Positions 35,938-44,250 of a stretch of DNA of 64,000 nt are shown here, in pieces (the first letter of the stretch is position 1; each line of letters begins with the position of its first letter). The stretch covers positions 119,056 to 183,055 of the forward strand of contig NZ_JBDJAW010000016.1 in assembly GCF_039649665.1 (NCBI RefSeq), written 5' to 3'. Below the pieces are notes generated by a model, which saw nothing but the letters and a program-made list of their open reading frames with translations, did no database searches and was not told where the DNA came from. The stretch is from Microbispora sp. ZYX-F-249 (GTDB lineage Bacteria; Actinomycetota; Actinomycetes; Streptosporangiales; Streptosporangiaceae). Both the position numbers and the translations under genes were made by a program.

Positions 35938-36086
35938 TCCCCGGGTCGATCCGCTGCAACTTGTACGGAGTGTCACAACTCCGAAACCATTGAGATAACG
36001 ACCCCTTTGACCACTTCCGTACCCCCTAAGATCTACCTTCGGTTTGCTATAGGCCCGCCCGGACGGACCTGTGATCGGAGTATGCG

Positions 36087-37565
36087 GTGAAACGGTGGAG
36101 AGCTGGTCTCCCTAGGACCATGGCCGCTCTGGCCCTCGGCTTGGCAGGTACGGCGGCGATCGTCGTGCCGTCGGTAACGGCACAGGCCAATACCGCCAAC
36201 CTTGTCGTGGACTACGAGTGCACCGGCGGCATCGCGGGCACGGGCTCGGGGATCGTCAAGCTGCGGACGAAGCTCACCGTCCCCACGACGCTGAACGTCG
36301 GCGATCCGCTGAACGTCGCGTGGAGCCTCAACTACCAGGACGGGACCCGCTTCGGAGCGCCCGCGTACATGCCCAACGGCGGCCGGATCGACGTGACCGG
36401 GCGGGTCAACCTCAGCGGTGGCTGGATCGGCCAGCTCCTGCCGAAGGGAACCGTGGACCAGGCGGGGCCGTTCGACAAGGGCACTCCGCTCAAGCTGCCC
36501 GCGGGCATCTCGGACTTCGGCCACACCGACCGCGAGGGCACCGTCACGATCCGGCCCGGCAAGCTGTCGATCGACTTCCGGCCGGCGGCCTCCGAGGTCA
36601 TGGTCAACGACGACGACCCGGCGATCACCTACAGCGACGGCTGGGAGAACCTCGAAGGACAGCCGACCGAGGACAACGACCACCACCTGGACCTGCACCG
36701 GACCACGGCCAAGGACGCCTGGGCGTCGTACACCTTCACCGGCACCGGAATCGAGTACGTCGCGCAGAGGGATCGGCGTGCCGGACCGATGGACATCGCC
36801 ATCGACGGTCAGCCGGCGACGCCGCCGAGGGTCGACCCCTCGCGGAACGCCGACGGCACGCTGGTCAACGACGCCAACAAGGGCGGGCAGACCCTGTGGC
36901 GGTTCCGCGGCCTGAACTACGGCCAGCACACCATCACGATCAAGAACGTCGAGGACGGCAAGTGGGGCCAGCTCGACGCGTTCCGCGTGATCACCCGGGA
37001 TCTGGTCAACCCGCCGAAGCCGTACCGCGCCGAGTGCGAGATCGTCAGCAACCCGGTCGCGGTGCAGGTGACGATCGGCGGCGGTAGCGAGAACCCGGCC
37101 AGCCCGTCGCCGGACAGCTCGCCCGACGCGTCTCCCGACGCGTCGCCGGACACCTCGGCCAGCCCTTCGGGGAGCGTCTCGCCGAGTGGTTCGCCGAGCG
37201 CTTCGCCGAGCCCGTCCGGCTCGCCGTCGCCCGGTGGCGGAAACGAGTCTCCGTCTCCGTCGCCGTCGCCTTCCGCGAGCAGGAGCCCGAACCTGTCGGC
37301 GACGCAGAACTACGTCGTGGCGGTGCTCCCGCAGGGCAGTCCCTCGCCGACGGCGACGAAGACGGTGACACTGACCGCGACGCCGTCCGTGGCCCAGGTG
37401 GCGGTCACGCCGCAGGGCGGCGCGCAGACCGGTGAGGCTCCGGAGCGGATGGCCGCTTCGGGAGTGCTGCTGATCGGCTCGGGTGGTGCGCTGTTGCTGA
37501 TCGGCATGCTGAGCGGCGTGGCGATGCTGCGGCGCAGGGCGGCGCACGCGGGCGAGCGGAGCTGA
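36087..37565 (+). CDS. Sortase substrate 1: secreted wall-anchored surface protein
   Basis: 492 residues from GTG 36087 (CGGAG 6 nt upstream). Signal peptide 1-34 (ends TAQA). Residues 38-140 start VVDYECTGG and resemble the Cys-bracketed N-terminal domain of the two substrates downstream. Residues about 190-325 form a jelly-roll-like module with AKDAWASYTFTGTGIEYVAQ and YGQHTITIKNVEDGKWGQLD, similar to sugar-binding modules. Then comes a Ser/Pro/Asp/Gly-rich wall-spanning stretch (about 345-405). The C-terminus has T-P-Q-G-G-A-Q-T-G (GGAQTG at 444-449), a hydrophobic helix and R-R-R, a sorting signal without the classical Leu-Pro. The sortase gene starts 11 bp later. Confidence 0.85.
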   Translation: MKRWRAGLPRTMAALALGLAGTAAIVVPSVTAQANTANLVVDYECTGGIAGTGSGIVKLRTKLTVPTTLNVGDPLNVAWSLNYQDGTRFGAPAYMPNGGRIDVTGRVNLSGGWIGQLLPKGTVDQAGPFDKGTPLKLPAGISDFGHTDREGTVTIRPGKLSIDFRPAASEVMVNDDDPAITYSDGWENLEGQPTEDNDHHLDLHRTTAKDAWASYTFTGTGIEYVAQRDRRAGPMDIAIDGQPATPPRVDPSRNADGTLVNDANKGGQTLWRFRGLNYGQHTITIKNVEDGKWGQLDAFRVITRDLVNPPKPYRAECEIVSNPVAVQVTIGGGSENPASPSPDSSPDASPDASPDTSASPSGSVSPSGSPSASPSPSGSPSPGGGNESPSPSPSPSASRSPNLSATQNYVVAVLPQGSPSPTATKTVTLTATPSVAQVAVTPQGGAQTGEAPERMAASGVLLIGSGGALLLIGMLSGVAMLRRRAAHAGERS

Positions 37566-37576
37566 GGAGGATGACG

Positions 37577-38467
37577 ATGAACGGAACTCCCGACGGCGGC
37601 TCCGCTCCCGTCCCGGACGGGACGGCGGGCGACGCCGGGAAAGCGCGTAAGCCGCTGCCCCAGCCGGTCCTCGCGACTCTGCTCGTGGCCGGGTCGTTCG
37701 GCGGCATCGCGGCCGTGATGGCCGGCGTGCTCGTCGCGCTCAGCCCCTCTGAGCCGCAGGAGACCGGACCGATCCCGGGGCAGGTGCACGTCCGGGACGC
37801 GGGCAGTGTGGCCTTGCTGCCGCCGACCGTGGGCCCGGGCGGGCCGGGCGTGCCGCTGACGGCGGCGGACCCCACCGCGCCGCCGCCGCTTCCCGCGATC
37901 AAGCCGATCGCCCCGCTGACCTTCACGAGCGCCGCCTCGTCGTCCTCGACGCCGCTGTCGTCCTCGTCGTCGTCCGCCACGAAGACGACGACGACCAAGA
38001 AGGCCGCCGGCAGGCCGCTCAAGATCAGCATTCCGGCGATCGGCGTGAAGGCCACCGTCGGGTCGGTGGGTGTGGACAAGGCCGGCGTCATCCAGACGCC
38101 TCCGCTCAGCAAGCCGAACCTCACCGGCTGGTACCGCCTCGGGCCGGCCCCCGGCGACCAGGGCCCGGCGGTCATCCTCGGGCACGTGAACACCCGCAAG
38201 GGCGCCGCCGTCTTCAGCCGGCTGCGCGAACTCAAGCGCGGCAACAAGATCGCCGTCATGCGTGCGGACGGCAAGATGGCGGTCTTCACAGTGGACGGGA
38301 TCGAGCAGGTCAGCAAGTCGACGTTCCCGACCAAGCGGGTCTACGGCAACACGATCACGTCCTCGCTGCGGCTGATCACCTGCGGCGGTGTCTACAACGC
38401 CAAGCAGCACCACTACACCGACAACATCATCGTCTACGCGACGCTGACGCAGACCAAGGGCAAGTGA
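37577..38467 (+). CDS. Class F-like sortase 1
   Basis: 296 residues. ATG 37577 is preferred over ATG 37571 because AGGAGG (37565-37570) needs spacing. Short cytoplasmic tail, one membrane helix (about 30-55), a Pro/Ser/Thr linker to 145, then the catalytic barrel: LKISIPAIGVKATVGSVGVD, I-Q-T-P-P, GPAVILGHVNTRKGAAVF (His203) and LRLITCGG (Cys269). The T-C-G-G and Y-x-D-N-I-I-V-Y-A ending fit class F. No Arg follows Cys269 at all, so the usual catalytic Arg is not where expected. It should join proteins with the neighbouring GGAxTG signal to peptidoglycan. Confidence 0.85.
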   Translation: MNGTPDGGSAPVPDGTAGDAGKARKPLPQPVLATLLVAGSFGGIAAVMAGVLVALSPSEPQETGPIPGQVHVRDAGSVALLPPTVGPGGPGVPLTAADPTAPPPLPAIKPIAPLTFTSAASSSSTPLSSSSSSATKTTTTKKAAGRPLKISIPAIGVKATVGSVGVDKAGVIQTPPLSKPNLTGWYRLGPAPGDQGPAVILGHVNTRKGAAVFSRLRELKRGNKIAVMRADGKMAVFTVDGIEQVSKSTFPTKRVYGNTITSSLRLITCGGVYNAKQHHYTDNIIVYATLTQTKGK

Positions 38468-38472
38468 CCCGC

Positions 38473-38500
38473 GAGGTGGCCGGTTCACGCCGGCCACCTC
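38473..38500 (+). terminator. Hairpin terminator after sortase 1
   Basis: GAGGTGGCCGG-TTCACG-CCGGCCACCTC, an 11-bp perfect stem 6 bp after the sortase stop. It splits the island into two transcription units. Confidence 0.8.
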
Positions 38501-38661
38501 TTCGCCCTTCCGCTTCGCCCTCCCGCGCCTCGTGTCCGTGCGGACCGTGCGGCCGGTGCCGTACGGCCGTCCGCGCCGGGCTCACGGCCCGCCCACCGTG
38601 TGGGAGGGCGATGAACATTTCCTGAGAGTTTCCTGACATCGCGCTCTCCCGGTTATGCCGA

Positions 38662-38689
38662 TGGTCAACTACTGGGAAACTGTTGACCA
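38662..38689. promoter_or_regulatory. Inverted repeat upstream of substrate 2
   Basis: TGGTCAAC and GTTGACCA, perfect 8-bp arms 12 nt apart, 35 bp before the gene. The right arm contains a -35-like TTGACC. Confidence 0.55.
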
Positions 38690-38723
38690 CGTTGTACGCG
38701 ACTGTGGTGGCAGGAGAGACGTC

Positions 38724-39950
38724 GTGCCCGACCCCAGTGCCCGGCGCAGGAGCGCCCGGCGTCGCATCGCGGCCCGGTCGGCGGCGGGAGTGACGGCCGC
38801 ACTGGCCCTGATGACCTGGCCGGCGCTCGCGGCGAGCGAACCCACGACCGTGCTGTATTCCTGCACCACGGTGGGCGGCGCCCCCGCGACCTACCCCGTG
38901 AGCGTGGCTCTGGTCGCGCCGGCCGATCCGGTGGTGAACAGCGCGGCGGTCGTGACCTGGCGGATCGCTCCCGCCTCCCCGTCGGACGGGCAGAGCGCGC
39001 TGGTGGCGCCCGCGACGGGCATCGCGTCGAATGACGTCGTGGTCGCGGAGGGCGTCATGGAGGCGACCGGCGCTCCCGTCGTGAGCGAGTCCGGTGCTTC
39101 CGGCGAGTCGCCGACTCCCAGCCCGTCCGCCTCGGCCACGCCGTCGCCCGCCGTCTCGCCCGCCGTCTCGCCCTCCGCCTCACCCACTCCTTCTCCCTCG
39201 CCTTCCGCGTCCCCGACGCCGTCCCCGAGTGCGACGCCGTCCCCGAGTGCGACGCCGTCCCCGAGCGCGACGCCGTCCCCGAACGCGACGCCGTCCCCGA
39301 ACGCTGCGGCCGTCACACTGAGCCCGTCCGCGTCCACGGCCGTGCAGACGTCCCTCACGCCGTCGGCCACGCTGTCGCCGATCCCCGACCTGCTCGTCAC
39401 GCTGACCCCGACGGCGGAGGGCACAGTGGGAGTCGCGGCCGGGGGCTTCACACTGAGCCTGCTGCCGGCCGGGAGCACCACCGGCGCGGGGGAGGCGCTC
39501 TACAGGTGCACGCTGCCGGACCCCGCGACCCGCGCGTCGCTCGCGTTCGTGGTCTCCGCCTCGTCATCCGATCCGTCGGGCACGACGCCCTCCGACGGCG
39601 AGGACGGCACGAACGCCTCGCCCTCCCCCGACGGGACGACGACGTCCCCGGCCGCCGCGACGGCGACCACCACGGTCTCGTCCACCACCACCGTCTCGGC
39701 CACCACCACGGCGACGGTCAGGGCGACCACCACCGTGTCGGCCACCGTCACCGCGACGGTGTCCCGTACGACGACCAAGCAGGTCAGGACGACGCCGCTC
39801 GGTGGCGCGCAGACGGGTGGCGGCGGCGACGCGGGCCCGGACGCCCGGCTCGTGGTGCTCACCGGTGTGGCGCTGATGGCCGCCGCCGCGGCCGGAGGAC
39901 TGCTGCTGCGACGCTTCGGCCCGAACCCCGGCTCGTACGGCCGGCATTAG
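38724..39950 (+). CDS. Sortase substrate 2: Ser/Pro/Thr-rich surface protein
   Basis: 408 residues from GTG 38724 (AGGAGAG 5 nt upstream). Signal peptide with an Arg-rich start (to about residue 38). The N-terminal part begins VLYSCTTVGGAPATYPVSVA and its partner Cys is in A-L-Y-R-C-T. Between them is a low-complexity insertion dominated by S-P-S-A-T repeats (five tandem 18-bp units). After the second Cys comes a Thr/Ser/Val-rich stalk, then T-P-L-G-G-A-Q-T-G-G (GGAQTG at 360-365), a hydrophobic helix and R-R. Probably exposed at the cell surface and anchored by one of the two sortases. Confidence 0.82.
   Translation: MPDPSARRRSARRRIAARSAAGVTAALALMTWPALAASEPTTVLYSCTTVGGAPATYPVSVALVAPADPVVNSAAVVTWRIAPASPSDGQSALVAPATGIASNDVVVAEGVMEATGAPVVSESGASGESPTPSPSASATPSPAVSPAVSPSASPTPSPSPSASPTPSPSATPSPSATPSPSATPSPNATPSPNAAAVTLSPSASTAVQTSLTPSATLSPIPDLLVTLTPTAEGTVGVAAGGFTLSLLPAGSTTGAGEALYRCTLPDPATRASLAFVVSASSSDPSGTTPSDGEDGTNASPSPDGTTTSPAAATATTTVSSTTTVSATTTATVRATTTVSATVTATVSRTTTKQVRTTPLGGAQTGGGGDAGPDARLVVLTGVALMAAAAAGGLLLRRFGPNPGSYGRH
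39216..39305. repeat. Five tandem 18-bp repeats encoding TPSPSA/TPSPNA
   Basis: Units ACGCCGTCCCCGAGTGCG with small variants; the first pair is identical, indicating recent duplication or slippage. Confidence 0.9.
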
Positions 39951-40106
39951 CGTCCGCCTGACGCGGACATGGTCCGAACGAGAGAATGTTTAGGCAATTG
40001 GAGGCGGTCTTGGGGTTTTTGTCCGTAAGATCTCTACCTGACCGTGACCGTATGCTGGCATGCTGGTACGCCTGTTGACTGCGAGCATCGAAGTGGAGAG
40101 AAGTCA

Positions 40107-41033
40107 GTGCTGAAGTCAAAGGCGCGCGGCCGTGTCGCCGGGAGGGTCGCCGCGGCCGGAGTGGTCAGCGCGGGCCTTCTCCTGGGCCTGACCGCGCTCG
40201 GCGCGCACGCCGACACGAAGACCGTGACGTACACCTGCACCCCGTCGACCAGCGGGGGCACGCCCGTCACGCACGATTTCACCGTGGCGCTCACCTCGAC
40301 GGGGACCGGCACCCAATACACCGCGACCCTGAACATCCAGCCGCTGAACACCAACAATCAGCCGCTTCTCGCGCCGGTGGCGATCGCCGCCGGCGGCGCC
40401 CTCCAGATGCAGCCGAGCGTGCTGGCCTCGGCGCTGCCCGCGGGTGCGACCGCCGGCGTGTCCACGCCCACGCCGACCGTCGCCGTGAACCCGGCCGTGA
40501 CGGCCTCGGGCTCGTTGCCTCCGCTTCCGGTGGCGACGCTGACCGTCACACCGTCGGCCGGGGCCACCTCCGTCACTCTGACGGCGAAGGACTTCAAGAT
40601 CAATATGATCGCGCCCGCCGGCACGGGCTCGACCACCACGACGCCCACCACGCTCTACAACTGCGTCATCGCGGCGACGGGCGCCAATACGATGCCCGCG
40701 GCGGTGACCATGGCGGTGACGAGCCCCTCGGCGTCCCCCAGCGCGAGCCCGAGCGCGAGCCCCAGCGCCAGCCCTTCCGCGAGCGCCTCACCGTCGCCGC
40801 GCAACACCCGGACGGTGTACGAGACCGTCTTCGCGTCGCCCACGCCGTCCAAGAGGAAGACGACGAAGTCCGCCCAGATCGAGAACACGCCCGGGGGCGG
40901 CGCGGCCACCGGCGGTGGCGGCGACGCGGGCCCCGACGCCCGTCTCTTCGTCCTCACCGGCACCGCGCTGATGCTGGCGGCGGCGGGCGGCGGCCTCGTG
41001 CTCCGGACCCGGCGCCGACCGGTGCGGCACTAG
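40107..41033 (+). CDS. Sortase substrate 3: Ser/Pro-rich surface protein
   Basis: 308 residues from GTG 40107 (GGAGAG upstream). Signal peptide to about residue 36 (AHA). The mature start T-V-T-Y-T-C-T-P-S and later T-L-Y-N-C-V-I bracket a domain of about 150 residues, as in substrate 2 but without the long insertion. A Ser/Ala/Pro repeat (P-S-A-S) follows, then T-P-G-G-G-A-A-T-G-G (GGAATG at 264-269) and D-A-G-P-D-A-R-L-F-V-L-T-G, almost the same as in substrate 2, then a helix and basic tail. Likely co-transcribed with sortase 2, which starts 10 bp later. Confidence 0.82.
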   Translation: MLKSKARGRVAGRVAAAGVVSAGLLLGLTALGAHADTKTVTYTCTPSTSGGTPVTHDFTVALTSTGTGTQYTATLNIQPLNTNNQPLLAPVAIAAGGALQMQPSVLASALPAGATAGVSTPTPTVAVNPAVTASGSLPPLPVATLTVTPSAGATSVTLTAKDFKINMIAPAGTGSTTTTPTTLYNCVIAATGANTMPAAVTMAVTSPSASPSASPSASPSASPSASASPSPRNTRTVYETVFASPTPSKRKTTKSAQIENTPGGGAATGGGGDAGPDARLFVLTGTALMLAAAGGGLVLRTRRRPVRH

Positions 41034-41042
41034 GACGAGTCC

Positions 41043-41951
41043 ATGACCACCCCGCCTCCTGGACAGTACCCGCCGGGCCAGCCGTACGGCATGCCTCCCG
41101 GGCCGGGCGGGCAGGGCTACCCGCAGCCGGTTTACGGCCAGCCGGTCTTCCAGCCGGTCATGCTGCCCCAGATGCAGCCCGCGCAGCCGGCGCCCCCGCC
41201 GCCCGAGGAGAAGCCGCCCGGCGACGGCGCGCAGGCCATCCGGCGGTTGCTGATCACGGCGGCCGTCGTGGGCCTGGTCGTCGTGATCGTGGGTGTCGTG
41301 ATCATGGTGAACAACCCCGACCAGTACGCCGCGCCGTCCCGGCAGACGCTGAAGCTCGCGGCCCCGCAGAACGGGCTCGCGCCCTCTGTGGGGCCGGGCG
41401 GCGGGCAACCGCTGACGCAGGCGGTCGCCGACGCGCCGCCGCCGGTCCCGAACATCCCGGCGGTTCCGGCGATGCAGCCGTCCACGCCCAAGCGCCTGGT
41501 CATCCCCAAGCTCGGCGTGAACGCGCCGATCAAGTCGGTCGGTCTGGACCGCGCCGGCGCGATCCAGACGCCCCCGATCGGCAACCCGAACCTGGTCGGC
41601 TGGTATCGCGGCGGCCCGACGGCGGGTGAGGCGGGCCCGGCCGTCATGCTCGGCCACAAGGACACCAACACGCGCAGCGCCGTCTTCACCCGCCTGCACG
41701 AGCTGGCGTACGGCGACAAGATCGAGGTGTACCGCCTCGACGGAACCGTGGCCATCTTCACCGTGGGCGGCATCGAGCAGGCGAACAAGCAGACGTTCCC
41801 CACCAGCCGGGTGTACGGCCACGCCGACAACGCCGAGCTCAGGCTGATCACCTGCGGTGGCAGCTACAACCGGTCGACCGGTCACTATGTCGACAACGTC
41901 ATCGTCTACGCCACGATGACCGGCACGCGGCTGGCGAAGTCGAAGTCCTGA
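41043..41951 (+). CDS. Class F-like sortase 2
   Basis: 302 residues from ATG 41043. The first 65 residues are cytoplasmic and rich in Pro, Gln, Gly and Tyr. One helix (about 69-90), a linker, then the sortase barrel: RLVIPKLGVNAPIKSVGLDR, I-Q-T-P-P, GPAVMLGHKDTNTRSAVF (His205) and LRLITCGG (Cys271), ending Y-V-D-N-V-I-V-Y-A. The only nearby Arg after the Cys is Arg277 (S-Y-N-R-S), not at the position of the classical catalytic Arg. About half identical by eye to sortase 1 in the barrel. Confidence 0.85.
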   Translation: MTTPPPGQYPPGQPYGMPPGPGGQGYPQPVYGQPVFQPVMLPQMQPAQPAPPPPEEKPPGDGAQAIRRLLITAAVVGLVVVIVGVVIMVNNPDQYAAPSRQTLKLAAPQNGLAPSVGPGGGQPLTQAVADAPPPVPNIPAVPAMQPSTPKRLVIPKLGVNAPIKSVGLDRAGAIQTPPIGNPNLVGWYRGGPTAGEAGPAVMLGHKDTNTRSAVFTRLHELAYGDKIEVYRLDGTVAIFTVGGIEQANKQTFPTSRVYGHADNAELRLITCGGSYNRSTGHYVDNVIVYATMTGTRLAKSKS

Positions 41952-42030
41952 GCGGGGCAGCTCGCCGGAAGGACTCGTGATCGGCGGCCGTCGGGGCTAT
42001 GGTCTCTTCGACCGATCATGAGGAGGGCCT

Positions 42031-42942
42031 GTGGGCTGGTTCTCGAAAGTCCTGCTCCCCGGCCGGCTGCGCACGGGACCCACGGCGCTGCTGCCCGCTC
42101 GGCCGGACCAGAAGACACTGCTGGCCGTCGCGCAACTCGCCGACCCCGAGGCGACGACCGACGGCGACGACATCATCGCGGGCGGATCGCGCATCCAGCC
42201 GCCCATCGAGCTGACCGGAGACATCCTCGCCAAGCTCGGCGTGCCCGACTCCGACAGGCTCTGGGCCTGCCGGGTCGCCGCCGAGGGGCCGTTGCCCGTC
42301 GACTTCTTCGACAAGAGCCTGGCCGAGGGCATCGCGTACCGTCTGGGCGGCTGGTCGCTCTGCCAGGGCGAGCCGCTCGATCCCGCGGAGGACGGCGGAG
42401 ACCCGCTGGTCTACCTGCCGGACGTGCCGGAACCCGAGGAGATCCTGCCGGTTCTGGGCGGGCTGCTGGGCCTCGTCGAGGCCGTGGACGCCGAGCGGTG
42501 GCCCGAGGGCGAACTCGTCGACGGCATCGTCCACGTCCCCGTCCGCCGCGGCAGGGTGGCCGACGTCTACGCGGGTGACGCGCTCGTCCTCACCGTCGAG
42601 GAGGGGCACCGCATCCCGCCCGCCGCCCGCACGCGCTGGCCGTACCTCACGGAGATCGCCGTCGCGCGGGTCTCACCGGGCGGCCGTACGGGGAAGACGG
42701 ACGCCGACATCGAGGACGCCGACACGGAGGACGCCACCATCGAGGACGCCACCATCGAGGACGCTCACGCCGAGGGCGTCGTGGACGGGGAAGCGGTGCG
42801 TGAGGACGACGCACGGGCGGATCTGGTCCGGCGGGCGGCCGTCGCGGTGACGCTCGCGAACGGGCTCCGGGGGATCGCGGCCGACAGCCGCGGATTCCAG
42901 CTGGCCGAGCCCGCCGACGTGCTCCCCGGGCGGTACGCCTGA
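42031..42942 (+). CDS. Conserved hypothetical protein with acidic pentapeptide repeats
   Basis: 303 residues from GTG 42031 (AGGAGGG upstream). No signal peptide or membrane helix. The N-terminal 200 residues look like a compact soluble domain (KTLLAVAQLADPEATTDGDD, LWACRVAAEGPLPVDFFDKS, AYRLGGWSLCQGEPLDPAED). Then five tandem D-A-x-x-E repeats (about 224-248), and a short helical C-terminus. I do not recognise the family. Confidence 0.65.
   Translation: MGWFSKVLLPGRLRTGPTALLPARPDQKTLLAVAQLADPEATTDGDDIIAGGSRIQPPIELTGDILAKLGVPDSDRLWACRVAAEGPLPVDFFDKSLAEGIAYRLGGWSLCQGEPLDPAEDGGDPLVYLPDVPEPEEILPVLGGLLGLVEAVDAERWPEGELVDGIVHVPVRRGRVADVYAGDALVLTVEEGHRIPPAARTRWPYLTEIAVARVSPGGRTGKTDADIEDADTEDATIEDATIEDAHAEGVVDGEAVREDDARADLVRRAAVAVTLANGLRGIAADSRGFQLAEPADVLPGRYA
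42700..42774. repeat. Five tandem 15-bp repeats encoding D-A-x-x-E
   Basis: GACGCCACCATCGAG and variants; two copies are identical. Confidence 0.9.
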
Positions 42943-43009
42943 GCCCTGCCCGCACACCGTGCCCGTACCGTCGCCTGCCCCGACGAAAGTTCTGATGTAA
43001 CCTCTCACT

Positions 43010-43028
43010 AACCGAACATTGCTCGGTT
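43010..43028. promoter_or_regulatory. Operator candidate before the thiolase
   Basis: AACCGA-ACATTGC-TCGGTT, 16 bp upstream of the GTG start and adjoining the ribosome site; TetR-like spacing. Confidence 0.5.
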
Positions 43029-43043
43029 TCTTATGGAGGCACT

Positions 43044-44189
43044 GTGGCAGAGGCGTACATCGTCGGGGCGGTCCGCTCGCCGGTCGGCAAGAAGAAGGGC
43101 GGGCTCTCCACGGTCCACCCGGTCGACCTGGCCGCCCACACTCTCTCCGCGCTCGTGGAGCGCACCGGCGTCGACCCCGCCGCCGTGGACGACGTGATCA
43201 TGGGCTGCGTGATGCAGTTCGGCCCGCAGTCCATGGACATCGCGCGCAACGCGTGGCTCAGCGCGGGCCTCCCGGAGACCGTGGCCGGAGTCACCATCGA
43301 CCGGCAGTGCGGCTCGTCGCAGCAGGCGATCCACTTCGCCGCGCAGGGAGTGCTGTCGGGCACGCAGGACCTCGTCGTGGCGGCCGGCGTCGAGTCGATG
43401 TCCATCGTCCCGATGGGATCGAGCATCACGGCGGCGCTGGAGAAGGGCATGCCGTTCCCGTTCGGCGACAAGTGGGTCGAGCGGTACGGCAAGCAGGAGA
43501 TCTCCCAGTTCCGCGGTGCGGAGCTGATGTGTGAGAAGTGGGGCTTCAGCCGGCAGGACCTGGAGGTCTTCGCCTACGAGAGCCACCAGCGGGCCGCGAA
43601 GGCGATCGCCAACGGCCACTTCAAGGAGCAGATCGCCCCCGTCAACGGCGTGAGCGACGACGAGGGCCCGCGGCCCGACACCACGCTCGAGAAGATGGCC
43701 GAGCTCAAGACCCTGCGTGAGGGCGGCCGGATCACCGCGGCCACCTCCTCGCAGATCTCCGACGGCTCCGGCGCGCTGCTCATCGCCTCGGAGCAGGCGG
43801 TGCGCGACCACGGCCTGACCCCGCGCGCCCGGATCGTCACGCTGACGCTGGTCGGCGACGATCCCGTCTACATGCTGACGGCGCCGATCCCGGCCACCCG
43901 GAAGGCACTGGCCAAGGCCGGGCTCTCGATCGAGGACATCGACGTCATCGAGATCAACGAGGCGTTCGCCCCGGTTCCGCTGGCCTGGCTCAAGGAGCTC
44001 GGGGCCGACCCGGCCCGGACCAACCCCAACGGCGGTGCGATCGCGCTGGGGCACCCGCTGGGCGGCACCGGCGCGATCCTCATGACCAAGCTGCTGCACG
44101 AGCTGGAGCGCACCGGCGGGCGGTACGGCCTGCAGACGATGTGCGAGGGCGGCGGCCAGGCCAACGTCACGATCATCGAGCGCCTCTGA
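43044..44189 (+). CDS. Acetyl-CoA acetyltransferase (thiolase)
   Basis: 381 residues from GTG 43044 (GGAGG upstream). Nucleophilic Cys89 in D-R-Q-C-G-S-S, N-E-A-F-A-P, His in G-H-P-L-G-G-T-G and the second Cys in M-C-E-G-G-G. All catalytic groups are present. FadA/AtoB-type, in beta-oxidation or acetoacetyl-CoA formation. Monocistronic with a terminator. Confidence 0.9.
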   Translation: MAEAYIVGAVRSPVGKKKGGLSTVHPVDLAAHTLSALVERTGVDPAAVDDVIMGCVMQFGPQSMDIARNAWLSAGLPETVAGVTIDRQCGSSQQAIHFAAQGVLSGTQDLVVAAGVESMSIVPMGSSITAALEKGMPFPFGDKWVERYGKQEISQFRGAELMCEKWGFSRQDLEVFAYESHQRAAKAIANGHFKEQIAPVNGVSDDEGPRPDTTLEKMAELKTLREGGRITAATSSQISDGSGALLIASEQAVRDHGLTPRARIVTLTLVGDDPVYMLTAPIPATRKALAKAGLSIEDIDVIEINEAFAPVPLAWLKELGADPARTNPNGGAIALGHPLGGTGAILMTKLLHELERTGGRYGLQTMCEGGGQANVTIIERL

Positions 44190-44200
44190 CGCTCACGGCG

Positions 44201-44233
44201 AAGGGCACCCCGGTCGAGCGCTCGGGTGCCCTT
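44201..44233. terminator. Hairpin terminator between thiolase and a small minus-strand gene
   Basis: AAGGGCACCC and GGGTGCCCTT, 10-bp perfect stem; serves both strands. Confidence 0.75.
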
Positions 44234-44250
44234 TCCGTGTCCGGACGGAA

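Noticed and set aside
36087..41951. Classical LPxTG or LAxTG sorting signals
   Set aside because: Searched by eye in all three surface proteins; only G-G-A-x-T-G is present at the expected place before the hydrophobic tail.
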